From Thermoplasmata archaeon (GTDB lineage Archaea > Thermoplasmatota > Thermoplasmata > Lutacidiplasmatales > UBA184), in the NCBI GenBank assembly GCA_027365105.1, contig DAHXNZ010000016.1, positions 1 through 35,658 of the forward strand: a stretch of 35,658 nt of DNA, read 5' to 3'. A program made the translations under genes and the position numbers. Numbering within the stretch: position 1 is the stretch's first letter; each line of letters begins with the position of its first letter. Shown in pieces: positions 1 through 7,229 of this stretch. Below the pieces are notes generated by a model. The model had not been told where the DNA came from and made no database searches. It saw nothing but the letters and a program-made list of their open reading frames with translations.

Positions 1-100
1 GAACGGGGGGAAGGAGAGGGAGGGGAGGGTCACCCCTCCCCTTGAAAGGCGACGCCTGACCTACCTCCGCCCAATTCGAGTTGGGCTACACGCTCCTAGG
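1..100 (+). repeat. 100-bp direct repeat, copy 1 (right end of an IS1182-like element)
   Basis: Bases 1-100 are identical to 800-899. In the second copy this segment is the non-coding tail after the transposase stop, so it is read as the right end of the insertion sequence. It contains an 8-bp hairpin (stem arms 22-29 and 34-41, 4-nt loop). The two copies diverge right after ...CTCCTAGG, which places the element's right tip there. Copy 1 runs to the window edge, so it may be the end of a further IS copy lying to the left. Confidence 0.85.
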
Positions 101-792
101 GAGGGACGACAAAGAAGGAGCGGTTGGAGAAGATCCGAGCCGCGCGGAAGCGGTTGGAGGAGCGAGAGAAGGAGAAGGCCAAGGTGGCCGGGAAGGAGGG
201 TGCGCTGATCGACCCGAAGGCGCAGATCAACTTCACCGACGCCGATTCCCGCATCATGCCGGACGGAGCGAACCGCGGGTCGTTCGTTCAGGCGTACAAC
301 TGCCAGGCGATGGTCGATGAGACGGCGCAGATCATCGTGGCGGCGGAGGCGACACAGAGTCCGAACGACAAGGAGCAGATGGTCCCGATGGTGAACGCCA
401 CGATTCGAAACACGGGGATGATCCCACGGGAGTTGGACGCCGATGCCGGGTATTTCGGTGAGGCGGCGATCCGGGAGGTCGAGGAACGGGTCATCGATGT
501 CTACTGTCCGCCCGACAACGGGCGGACAACCGAGCGAGGGATGTGCCCGCGGGGTCGACCTCCGGACGACGAGACCTTCGTGGAGAGGATGCGACGGAAG
601 GTGCGGAGCGAGAACGGGAAGGCCCACTACGGGCATCGGAAATACGTGGTGGAGCCGGTGTTCGGTCAGATGAAACAGGGACGGGGACTGAGACAGTTCC
701 TGTTGCGAGGGTTCGGGAAGGTGCAGGCGGAGTGGAAACTCTGGTCGCTGACCCACAACCTGAGGAAACTGTACCTGGCTCGGGTCGCGTAG
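101..792 (+). pseudogene. IS1182-like DDE transposase, N-terminally truncated
   Basis: This frame encodes the C-terminal half of an IS1182-type transposase. Visible are the RNase-H-like core with ELDADAGYF (an acidic catalytic residue), the VEPVFGQMK segment with the conserved Glu, and the C-terminal 'RQFLLRGFGKVQAEWKL...HNLRKL' block typical of the family. About 230 residues remain, against roughly 450-550 for intact members. Coding similarity begins at the edge of the 100-bp repeat: an in-frame TAG at 97-99 lies inside the repeat and no upstream frame continues. The element therefore looks interrupted by the right end of another copy in the same orientation, and is probably inactive. A TTG at 124 is the first usable start but is unlikely to be a real one. 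Confidence 0.8.
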
Positions 793-799
793 GGTCGAA

Positions 800-899
800 G
801 AACGGGGGGAAGGAGAGGGAGGGGAGGGTCACCCCTCCCCTTGAAAGGCGACGCCTGACCTACCTCCGCCCAATTCGAGTTGGGCTACACGCTCCTAGG
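800..899 (+). repeat. 100-bp direct repeat, copy 2 (IS right end)
   Basis: This is the exact duplicate of bases 1-100, starting 7 bp after the transposase stop codon at 790-792. The hairpin after the gene may also serve as a transcription terminator. After 899 the sequence changes to the leader of the surface-protein gene. Confidence 0.85.
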
Positions 900-1040
900 C
901 GCAGTCTTGACGGAATCGGTCCGGGGACTCCGGCGCGGCCGAGCCGCACCGAATGGACTATTAACCGGGGCCCATTCGAGAAGTCATTGGCGCCCGTTAG
1001 GCTCGTCTCTCGCCAGGGAGATCGCCAAGGTAGGTTGTCA
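800..1040. other. Intergenic: IS tail and leader of the surface-protein gene
   Basis: Beyond the IS end at 899, about 140 bp separate the element from the GTG at 1041. A TATA-like ACTATTAACC lies near 957-966 and would put transcription start near 985-990, giving a leader of about 50 nt. I see no RNA gene here. Confidence 0.4.
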
Positions 1041-2561
1041 GTGGAGTCGGTCCGAAGGGTCGTCTTCTCCGCAGTAGTCGTCCTGATCGTGGTAGGCTCT
1101 GGGCTCGCGACTTCCCTGGGGGCTCATCCACCGGGCCCAGCCCCCCGGGCCGTCCAGGTCAAGACCGCAGCTTCGTACGTCGTCTCATTTCATGAGACCG
1201 GGCTCGCCAACAATACGACCTGGTCTGTTACGATCAATAGCGTGATATTTCCCAGTCAGACGAGCTACATCAATGCCACACTTCCCAGTGGCGTCCGAGA
1301 TTACTTCATTTCAGTACCCGCAAACTACTCTGGCCCACGATACGGCAATTTTACCGTGGTCAATTCCTCCCTGAACATATCGCTACATTACCAGTACAAC
1401 TGCCCTGTCCTGATCGAGCAGGCCGGCCTCCCGCCAGGAGCGCTGTGGTGGGCCAATGTGACCAACGCTTCGGGGACTGAATCCTTCTTTTCTCGAGGAT
1501 CCACCGTCAACTGGACCGCCTTTCCCGGGACCTACCTGCTGACCACCGGTACCGCGAGCCCGGGCTATCGCTCTGCCGCCTCGCCGCTTCGCCTTCAGTT
1601 GGGCCCTTCGGGCTACCGGGGCAATGCCTCGTTCATCCGGGCCGAGTACCGCATCAACTTCACGGCATCCGGCCTTCCAACAGGGACGGCATGGACGCTC
1701 AACCTGACCGTTCCGAATGGAAGCGTCCAGCGGTACACACTGGCGGGGCCGACCTTCAGCCTGCTCGGCCCGGGAGGCACCTATCAGTTTGTTGTCGGCG
1801 CCGCCGGCTACACCGCCTCCCCGGATTCAGGATTCGTGATCCTCGGCCCGCAGAACGCGAGCCAGGCCCTCCGGTTCCAGCCGGTTCGGGCCCGCGCCTC
1901 GTTCGGCGAATCCGGTCTGGCTCAGGGGGTCCGTTGGTGGGTCAACCTCACCGCCTCGAACGGGAGCTCTGTCTCCGGAGCCTCCACCGGCAGCTGGGTG
2001 AACTTCTCGCTGCCCACCGGGACCTTCTCATTTTCGGTGGCCGCCGGTGGGTGGGCGGCATCGCCCGCCTCCGGCGCGTTCACCCTCACCGGATCGGGCT
2101 ATGGGCGAACGATCGCCTTCTCGGCCGCGACGCCGGGGGTGCTCAGCCTACGGGTCCGGCCCGTCGGGGCTCGCGTCACGGTGGGAGGCCGATCGATCAC
2201 CCTCTCGGCCAATGGGACCGCCCTCCTGGCCCTGGGCCCCGGGATCTACCCGATCGAGGCGCTCGCGGCCGGTTTCACAGCCTATTTCACGAACGTCTCG
2301 ATCGCTGCCGGCGCCGCCGCGAACCTGACGATCGGGCTGGTCTCGCTCCCCGGCCCTCCGTCGGCGATCCCGTTCAACTACGTCGGACCGCTCGCCACCA
2401 TCCTCATCGGCGTGCTCCTTGCCGTGGCGGTCATCCTAGCGGCGGCCCTCGCCCGGGCGTGGCGACGCCGACCCCCGCCCTCGACAGAGCCGCCCGAACC
2501 GGACGTGGACGAGGACCTCTCGGAAACCTGGCTGGGCGAGACCGAGGATCTGCCGCCGTAG
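1041..2561 (+). CDS. Secreted or membrane-anchored cell-surface protein with GLPxGxxW repeats and a PEGA domain
   Basis: The protein has about 506 residues. An N-terminal hydrophobic segment (residues about 6-26) looks like a signal peptide or anchor. Four tandem beta-sandwich-like modules follow, each opening with an ETGLANNTTW, AGLPPGALWW, SGLPTGTAW or SGLAQGVRWW motif (about residues 50, 140, 213 and 288). A PEGA-like module comes next (about 363-435, with VGGRSITL and GIYPIEALAAGF), then a transmembrane helix (about 448-474), an Arg-rich stop-transfer segment and an acidic tail. N-glycosylation sequons (N-x-S/T) are abundant. The frame stays open far upstream through the IS; GTG 1041 (alternative TTG 1035) is chosen because it begins just before the signal peptide, after an AAGGTAGG stretch. 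Such modules are common in Thermoplasmata surface proteins. The function is probably adhesion or S-layer related, but the ligand is unknown. Confidence 0.7.
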   Translation: MESVRRVVFSAVVVLIVVGSGLATSLGAHPPGPAPRAVQVKTAASYVVSFHETGLANNTTWSVTINSVIFPSQTSYINATLPSGVRDYFISVPANYSGPRYGNFTVVNSSLNISLHYQYNCPVLIEQAGLPPGALWWANVTNASGTESFFSRGSTVNWTAFPGTYLLTTGTASPGYRSAASPLRLQLGPSGYRGNASFIRAEYRINFTASGLPTGTAWTLNLTVPNGSVQRYTLAGPTFSLLGPGGTYQFVVGAAGYTASPDSGFVILGPQNASQALRFQPVRARASFGESGLAQGVRWWVNLTASNGSSVSGASTGSWVNFSLPTGTFSFSVAAGGWAASPASGAFTLTGSGYGRTIAFSAATPGVLSLRVRPVGARVTVGGRSITLSANGTALLALGPGIYPIEALAAGFTAYFTNVSIAAGAAANLTIGLVSLPGPPSAIPFNYVGPLATILIGVLLAVAVILAAALARAWRRRPPPSTEPPEPDVDEDLSETWLGETEDLPP

Positions 2562-2572
2562 GCGGGAGGTCC

Positions 2573-3640
2573 TTATCGACGAGTGCGGCGGATCCGGACC
2601 TCGTCCCCCGACCAGTCGAACCTGAGTCGGGAGCGGGGCTGCCAGCGACGCCGTCGGTCCCAGAGCGCCCCGGCCAGCAGCGGGAGACCGATCGAGGCAT
2701 CCAGGTGGGCCATCGCCCGGGTCGCCGTCGGGGAGATCTTGCCCCAGGACTGGGCCTCGTCGAGGGTGCTGCCGGAAAGGCCGCCCCAGTGCGGGACGTC
2801 GGTCGTCAGTTGCAGGGCATAGTAGTGCCCCTCGCCTTCCCGTCCGAACGCGTAGTTCGCCATGACAATCCCGTCGTTGATCCAGTTCTTCGGAGTCCCG
2901 CCGCCGATGTAGACGACCGCCGTCCGCGGCGACTGCCCGAGAATCTGGACCAGTTCGAAGTTGTCCCGGATCGAATCGAGGATGAAGCGGTCGGGCCGCC
3001 GCCGGTTCCTCTGGTAGTAGAGCGTAAGGCCAATGCCGATCGAGCTGTCGATCAGCGCCGGAGAGAAGACCGGGACTCCCCGTCGCACGGCGGTCGAGAG
3101 GATCGAGTCCGGGCTCGGATACTTCCGGCCCAGGAATTCGAAGAACTCCCGGGAGGAGGCGGGCCGGCGGGGGAACTCCTCGGTGGCTTTCCCGATGGCC
3201 CGGTCGGTCTCCTCGAACTTGACCTCATCGACGTAGGTGTCGTAGATCCGGTCGAGGTAGAGGCTCCGAAGCTGGACATCGTCGGCGCGCGGACTGCCCT
3301 TCCAATGCTGGCCGCCGACCGTCTGGTAGAGGTCCTGGTACATGATCGCCCCCGTGGAGACGACCACGTCGACGAGCCCCCAGTCGATGAGGTCCCGGAG
3401 GACCTTGCGGAGCCCGGCCGCGATCAAGGGCCCGGCGAGCCCGAGCAGGATCGTCGGCCGCTTGCGATCGGTGAGCGCGTTTTCCCAGACCTCGAGGGCC
3501 CGGCCGAGGTTCCGGGCCTGGATCGAACTGTCCCGGAACTGATGGAGGAGTTCGCCGAGGTTGGCGGCCCGGGTGACGTCCACCGATCGGACCGGTTCGC
3601 GGAGGAACTTCGATCTTCGCGCGGCGACCTTGGGTGGCAT
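2573..3640 (-). CDS. dys: Deoxyhypusine synthase
   Basis: It transfers the aminobutyl group of spermidine to a lysine of archaeal aIF5A, the first step of hypusine formation, using NAD in the cytoplasm. The 355-residue protein shows the NAD-binding VVSTGA segment (about 93-98), the GGGTPKNWIND block with the enamine-forming lysine (K251), and the TDVPHWGGLSGSTLDEAQSWGKI region that closes the active site. Length fits the family. The ATG at 3640 has a TATA-like box (3660-3667) about 24-27 bp upstream, consistent with a leaderless mRNA. Some archaeal homologues use agmatine or make homospermidine, so the exact amine donor is not certain. It lies downstream of the transporter gene but has its own promoter. 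Confidence 0.9.
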   Translation of the reverse strand: MPPKVAARRSKFLREPVRSVDVTRAANLGELLHQFRDSSIQARNLGRALEVWENALTDRKRPTILLGLAGPLIAAGLRKVLRDLIDWGLVDVVVSTGAIMYQDLYQTVGGQHWKGSPRADDVQLRSLYLDRIYDTYVDEVKFEETDRAIGKATEEFPRRPASSREFFEFLGRKYPSPDSILSTAVRRGVPVFSPALIDSSIGIGLTLYYQRNRRRPDRFILDSIRDNFELVQILGQSPRTAVVYIGGGTPKNWINDGIVMANYAFGREGEGHYYALQLTTDVPHWGGLSGSTLDEAQSWGKISPTATRAMAHLDASIGLPLLAGALWDRRRRWQPRSRLRFDWSGDEVRIRRTRR

Positions 3641-3659
3641 GGCCGACCATTCAGCTCTG

Positions 3660-3668
3660 CCTATTTAC
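3660..3668 (-). promoter_or_regulatory. TATA-like box for dys
   Basis: On the minus strand this reads GTAAATAG, centred about 24 bp before the dys ATG. The spacing fits a leaderless archaeal transcript. Confidence 0.5.
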
Positions 3669-3724
3669 GGCTCGCCCCCGCGTCCGCCGGTGCCGCCGAA
3701 CCCATTCCCGGGGGCCCGCCGGGA

Positions 3725-4393
3725 CTACCCGATGGCCCCGAACAGTCCGGGGGCCAGGCCGTAGAGCACGGTCCCGGCCCCCACGATCATCAGGATCGCC
3801 ACGATCGCCCGGTCCAGCGCGTGCCGCGATACCCGCAGCCCGATCCGCGAGCCTAGGAAGCAGCCGAGCGCCGCGACCAGGACGAGGGCAGTGGCCCCGG
3901 CCCCAAAGACGATCGCGACCCCAAAGTTGGCCACCAGGATGATCTGGAGGATCATCGTGGTGTCCCCGAGCTCGAGAAGGAAGACCAGGAGAAAGGCCCC
4001 GACCAGGGCGGACCGGGCTCCCGGGGCCGGCGCGGGTCCTTCGACTCGGTCCAGGTGGCGCCAGAGGTAGAGCGCATACGCGATCAGGATGGCTCCGCCC
4101 CCGGCACGGACCTCGCCCAGCCGGCCCGGGCCCAGCACCCCGATCAGAAGAGCCCCGACCGAGACCGCGATGGCCGAGACCGAGACGAAGGCAAGGCTGG
4201 CCCCGATCCAGGAATCCCACGGGTCATGCCGGGAGGCGTAGGCGATCAGGCTCAGGTTGCTTCGATCGACGAGCTCGAAGCCGCCGATCAGGGCCAGGAC
4301 CGTGGCGATCCCGAGGAGGCCGGCAGAGCCCAAGGGAGGTCCTACGGGAGCTGGGGAAGGAAGTCGGTCACCGGCTCGTCGCAGTACCGGCAC
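3725..4393 (-). CDS. GDT1/TMEM165 (UPF0016) family membrane transporter
   Basis: This is a six-helix-type membrane protein with two inverted copies of the family's signature E-x-G-D-[KR]-[ST]: a degenerate FELVDRSNLS in the first helix and LLELGDTTMI in the fourth. Family members such as yeast Gdt1, human TMEM165 and bacterial MneA-type proteins move Mn2+ or Ca2+, usually in exchange for protons. The first motif has Val in place of the Gly, a mild departure. The start is uncertain: GTG 4393 overlaps pyrI by about 52 bp, whereas TTG 4333, 8 bp after the pyrI stop, starts almost directly at the first helix. It is the third gene of a pyrB-pyrI-transporter run. The substrate cannot be read from the sequence. 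Confidence 0.7.
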   Translation of the reverse strand: MPVLRRAGDRLPSPAPVGPPLGSAGLLGIATVLALIGGFELVDRSNLSLIAYASRHDPWDSWIGASLAFVSVSAIAVSVGALLIGVLGPGRLGEVRAGGGAILIAYALYLWRHLDRVEGPAPAPGARSALVGAFLLVFLLELGDTTMILQIILVANFGVAIVFGAGATALVLVAALGCFLGSRIGLRVSRHALDRAIVAILMIVGAGTVLYGLAPGLFGAIG

Positions 4394-4815
4394 CGGAGAC
4401 GGATCGGCCGGCGGTGGATGACCTCAAAGGAGCTCTCGATCGGTTCGGCCTGGTTGGTGATGCATTCCAAGTTGGGGCATCGGAGCAGCCCGTCGATGCG
4501 GTCGGGCAGGGCGACCGGGTGCTTTTCCCGCACCGCAAAATCCCGGATGATCGAAATGGTCGAGGTCGGCGCGAGGAGGGCGATCGCATTCGCCGCCCGG
4601 TCGGAGATCTCGACGTTCTCGACCTTCAGAATGTCCTTCCATCCCTGCTTCGCCGACCGGACGTGCAGGGCGATGCTGACGGTCGAGTCACGGCCGAGCC
4701 GGGATCCTCCGACGATCCGCAGCACCTCCAGCGCGAGTCCGTCGGGGATGTGATCGATCACGGTCCCGTTGCGGATCGGGGTGATCTTGAGTTCACGGGC
4801 GGGGCCGGCCTCCAT
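4342..4815 (-). CDS. pyrI: Aspartate carbamoyltransferase regulatory chain
   Basis: It is the nucleotide-binding regulatory subunit that assembles with PyrB and mediates allosteric control of pyrimidine synthesis. The 157-residue protein has the N-terminal allosteric domain (KITPIRNGTVIDHIPDG, about 9-25) and a C-terminal zinc domain with CPNLEC and CRYC, four cysteines in the family's C-x4-C...C-x2-C arrangement. Its ATG overlaps the pyrB stop by one base (TGATG), which implies translational coupling. Length matches E. coli and archaeal PyrI (about 150 residues). Confidence 0.95.
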   Translation of the reverse strand: MEAGPARELKITPIRNGTVIDHIPDGLALEVLRIVGGSRLGRDSTVSIALHVRSAKQGWKDILKVENVEISDRAANAIALLAPTSTISIIRDFAVREKHPVALPDRIDGLLRCPNLECITNQAEPIESSFEVIHRRPIRLRCRYCDEPVTDFLPQLP

Positions 4816-5744
4816 CAGGCACCTCCGCCGAGGATCGACTGCATCAGGGCCATCCGGACCGGCACCCCGAGGAAGGCCTGGCGGAAGTAGAGCGCATGGG
4901 GCGTCGGGTCGACTTCGGGCGCGATCTCGCCGAGGCGGGGCAGGGGGTGGAGCACCCGAAGTTCCGGCCGGGCCCCTTCGAGCGTCGCCCGGTCTATGCG
5001 GTACGAACCGGCCACGCGGCGGTACTCGGTTTCGTCCGGAAACCGCTCCCGCTGGATCCGGGTCACATAGAGAATGTCCGCGTCGGCCAAGGCCGTGGCG
5101 AGGTCGTCCTCCTCGCGGATCCGTCCGGCCAGGTGGCGCACCCGCTGACGGACGCTCTCCGGAAGGCGGAGGCTGGGAGGCGAGACGAGGACCATCTCGT
5201 TCCCGAACAGCGCCAGGGCCCAGATCAGCGAATGGACCGCCCGGCCGTACTTGAGATCCCCGAGGATCACGATGCGTCGCCCGACCAGGCTGCCGCACGC
5301 CTCCTGGATGGTGGCAAGATCGGTCAGGGTCTGGGTCGGGTGCTGGTGCGAGCCATCCCCGGCGTTGATCACCGGCCGGTCGGAAAGGTCGGCGGCCAGC
5401 CGGGCGGCCCCGCTGTTCGGGTGCCGGAGGATGAGGGCATCGGAATAGGAGCTGATCATGCGGAGGGTGTCGGAGAGGGTCTCCCCCTTCCGCAGGGAGG
5501 TCGCGGCGGGATCGGCAATCGTCAGGCAGCGGCCGCCGAGCCTCTGGACCGCCGCCTCGAACGAGAGCCGGGTTCGGGTGGAGGGTTCGAAGAAGGCCAT
5601 CGCGACCAGCCTGCCCTCGAGGGTGTGACGAACGCTCCCCCCCTCGGCGGCCGGAACGAGCGCCCGGGCGGCCTCCAGGATCTCCTCGATGGCGGGTCGG
5701 TCCAGGTCTTCGATGGCGACCAGGTCCCGCCCTGCCAACCGCAT
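4815..5744 (-). CDS. pyrB: Aspartate carbamoyltransferase catalytic chain
   Basis: It condenses carbamoyl phosphate with aspartate to carbamoyl aspartate, the committed step of pyrimidine synthesis. The 309-residue protein carries the carbamoyl-phosphate motif FFEPSTRTRLSFE (about 52-64), SLRKGETLSDT (about 83-93), the HPTQ motif in DGSHQHPTQTLTDL, and the HPLPR loop near 266. The ATG at 5744 has a TATA-like TGTTATG box about 28 bp upstream (5769-5776), so the transcript is likely leaderless. It is the first gene of pyrB-pyrI-transporter. Confidence 0.95.
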   Translation of the reverse strand: MRLAGRDLVAIEDLDRPAIEEILEAARALVPAAEGGSVRHTLEGRLVAMAFFEPSTRTRLSFEAAVQRLGGRCLTIADPAATSLRKGETLSDTLRMISSYSDALILRHPNSGAARLAADLSDRPVINAGDGSHQHPTQTLTDLATIQEACGSLVGRRIVILGDLKYGRAVHSLIWALALFGNEMVLVSPPSLRLPESVRQRVRHLAGRIREEDDLATALADADILYVTRIQRERFPDETEYRRVAGSYRIDRATLEGARPELRVLHPLPRLGEIAPEVDPTPHALYFRQAFLGVPVRMALMQSILGGGA

Positions 5745-5768
5745 CCTGCGCTACGAGGAGCGACGGGC

Positions 5769-5776
5769 CATAACAG
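5769..5776 (-). promoter_or_regulatory. TATA-like box for pyrB
   Basis: The minus strand reads CTGTTATG, about 28 bp before the pyrB ATG, in the short gap between the RNase P RNA gene and pyrB. Confidence 0.4.
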
Positions 5777-5834
5777 TTGCGAAGGCCCGGAACCCCGGGC
5801 CCGCCCGGGGGCCGGAGGTTGAAGGGCCGAGGGG

Positions 5835-5858
5835 GCACCGGCGCGCGTGCGCCGGTGC
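5835..5858 (-). terminator. Strong hairpin at the 3' end of the RNase P RNA
   Basis: This is a perfect 10-bp GC-rich stem with a 4-nt loop, directly abutting the P1 3' strand of the RNase P RNA. It could stop transcription of rnpB or protect its 3' end. It lacks the T-run usual for archaeal terminators, so this role is an inference. Confidence 0.4.
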
Positions 5859-6170
5859 GGTCCGGTCGCCGTAGTAAGCCCCTTTCTGTTTCAGGCAGCA
5901 TTCGACTCCGCGCTCTTCTCGGCGGTCGGGGAACCGCTTCCACCCGCCATCTAGGGCTTGCTCCCGGGGAGGCGGCCGTTTCACCATATCTGCGGGGAGC
6001 CTCCGATCCTGGACCTTCATCGTTCCCCGCAGCTGTGTCGTTTCTGCTCCGTTGCTCGGACTCTCGCCCGTCGGGCTCCCGCCCGACCCCGTGGTTCCTG
6101 GAGAGGGGACTTTCCTCAGCGTGGGTCCCGTAGGACCATCGCCGTCAGCTGCCCTCGGCCTCCGGACCGG
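5858..6170 (-). ncRNA. rnpB: RNase P RNA (archaeal type A)
   Basis: This is the catalytic RNA that trims tRNA 5' leaders. On the minus strand the hallmark conserved blocks occur in order: GAGGAAAGTCC (5' strand of P4, plus 6108-6118), AGCAGAAACGACACAGC (about 6032-6048), GGTGAAACGGCC (5974-5985), GGAGCAAG (about 5960-5970) and ACAGAAAGGGGCTTA (3' strand region of P4, 5876-5891). The ends pair as an 8-bp P1 helix (6162-6169 with 5858-5865). A small hairpin GGTCC-TACG-GGACC precedes P4, as P3 should. A TATA-like CCTTTACG at about 6190-6197 lies about 25 bp before the P1 5' strand. Length (about 310 nt) suits archaeal type A. The exact ends are approximate. Confidence 0.9.
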
Positions 6171-6189
6171 GGGCCGAGGGACGCCGGGG

Positions 6190-6198
6190 CGTAAAGGC
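6190..6198 (-). promoter_or_regulatory. TATA-like box for rnpB
   Basis: The minus strand reads CCTTTACGC, about 25-27 bp upstream of the predicted 5' end of the RNase P RNA. Confidence 0.4.
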
Positions 6199-6250
6199 TC
6201 TCCCCCCGCCCGGGCGGAAAGGGGATAGATGGGAGAGGAGTGGGCGGGGG

Positions 6251-6955
6251 GTGCCCGACGCGCAAAAAAGCCCCCCCGCCGGCGGCCCGACCTCGGAGTT
6301 CAGCCTGCTGCCCTGCCTCCTGCTTCGTCAGGGGCAGGTGATGGTCCCGGGCGAGCAGGGGCCGACCGTCGCCCGCACGACTGATGGAAAGCCGATCGAT
6401 CCGTTTGACGTGGTGGACCGTCTTCCGCCCAGGTCTCAGTTGTATGTGGTCGACCTCGATGGGGTCGAGCGCGGAGACCCTCAGGTGGAATACCTCCAGG
6501 AGCTGGCCCGCGACCTGGAACTCTGGGTCGACGGGGGAGTGCGGACCGCCGACCAGGCGATCGACATTTTTGTCGCCGGAGCGACTCGGGTCGTGCTCTC
6601 GAGTGTCCAGCTCCACGGACCCGAAGAGTTGGAACGGGCCTGGAAGCTTTCCCCGTCGATCCTGTTCGAGGTCGAGTGGAGCGACGAGGGGCTGAGCCCG
6701 ATTCATCCCGGCTGGGAGTCCCGGGGGGTCCGGGACCTAGTGACCAAGGTGCGAGAGACGGCGCCCATCGACCTGATCCTGAGCCCACGGAACACGACCA
6801 TCGACTGGAGCCTGGTCCGCGAGGTCAGTTCGGGCGGCACCACGTATCTGGACGGCTCGTTCGATCGGGCCGATGAAGCCCGACTCCGGGCCGCCGGCGG
6901 CCGAGCCGGAATCTACCACTGGACGGAGGGGGAGCTTCGGGAGAACTCGAAGTAG
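6251..6955 (+). CDS. HisA/HisF-like TIM-barrel protein (COG1411 type)
   Basis: The 234-residue protein is related to ProFAR isomerase HisA, with the barrel strands YVVDLDGVERGDPQ (about 65-78), WVDGGVRTADQA (about 91-102), the VLSS phosphate-site strand (about 113-116) and TYLDGSFDRADE near the end. In true HisA the first strand ends in a catalytic Asp ('P-x-x-D-L-x-x-G'). Here the strand reads PCLLLRQGQ, with no Asp at that position, so I do not call it histidine biosynthesis; archaea carry several such uncharacterised paralogues. GTG 6251 is chosen because the first beta strand (about residues 18-30) must be included and a GGAGAGGAG stretch lies about 10 nt upstream. The C/D sRNA follows 20 bp after the stop. 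The reaction is unknown. Confidence 0.7.
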   Translation: MPDAQKSPPAGGPTSEFSLLPCLLLRQGQVMVPGEQGPTVARTTDGKPIDPFDVVDRLPPRSQLYVVDLDGVERGDPQVEYLQELARDLELWVDGGVRTADQAIDIFVAGATRVVLSSVQLHGPEELERAWKLSPSILFEVEWSDEGLSPIHPGWESRGVRDLVTKVRETAPIDLILSPRNTTIDWSLVREVSSGGTTYLDGSFDRADEARLRAAGGRAGIYHWTEGELRENSK

Positions 6956-6975
6956 GCGTCCGCCCGGGCCGGGCC

Positions 6976-7040
6976 GGTGTACGATGATGAGACCTAGAAC
7001 CAGCTGAGCCATGATGAATGATGGGCGAGCTGAGTACACC
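6976..7040 (+). ncRNA. Box C/D guide sRNA with two guides
   Basis: Every element of an archaeal C/D sRNA is visible. A perfect 7-bp terminal stem GGTGTAC/GTACACC (6976-6982, 7034-7040) encloses box C ATGATGA (6984-6990), a 13-nt guide, box D' CTGA (7004-7007), a 3-nt linker, box C' ATGATGA (7011-7017), a 12-nt guide and box D CTGA (7030-7033). Such RNAs direct fibrillarin to 2'-O-methylate the base paired to the fifth guide nucleotide upstream of D or D'. Guide 7019-7027 pairs with nine bases of the universal 16S decoding-site segment CGCCCGUCA (E. coli 1400-1408; eight Watson-Crick pairs and one G-U), which places the mark at C1402. The other guide would pair with GGUUCUAGGUC; I do not recognise that target. 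There is no clear promoter, so it may be processed from the preceding mRNA. Confidence 0.88.
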
Positions 7041-7229
7041 GCCCCATGGCCTCCCGGGGCCGGACGGCTCCGCCCGCGGGGCGTTCCGGCGGCCCGCCCG
7101 TTGGATTTCGGCGGGGTCAAGGAGAGGCCAATCTTGAAGTAGGAGGCGTCCGATACCCGGTCGGAAACCAGTCGAACCCGACCCCGGTGCCGGGCTTGGA
7201 CGGTTCCCGTCCACCGCAGGAGTCCGAAC
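7041..7229. other. Intergenic region before the gmhA-like gene
   Basis: About 190 bp without a gene I can support. It contains a small inverted repeat GGACGG-TTC-CCGTCC (about 7198-7212) and a good ribosome-binding site AGGAG (7218-7222) before the ATG at 7230. No tRNA fold and no convincing TATA box were found. Confidence 0.3.

Noticed and set aside
1691-3856. A 721-residue plus-strand frame crossing from the surface protein into dys.
   Set aside because: It overlaps a real gene in another frame and is antisense to dys. The composition is that of a shadow frame.
6152-6180. A 9-bp hairpin CCCTCGGCC/GGCCGAGGG read as a terminator.
   Set aside because: One of its strands and its loop overlap the predicted 5' end and P1 strand of the RNase P RNA, so it is more likely an alternative fold of that region than a terminator.
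7041-7229. Possible tRNA or H/ACA-type RNA before the GmhA-like gene, suggested by short inverted repeats and a TCGAACCC stretch.
   Set aside because: No acceptor stem, D-arm or correct seven-base T-loop could be built, and the inverted repeats are too short or have loops that are too small.
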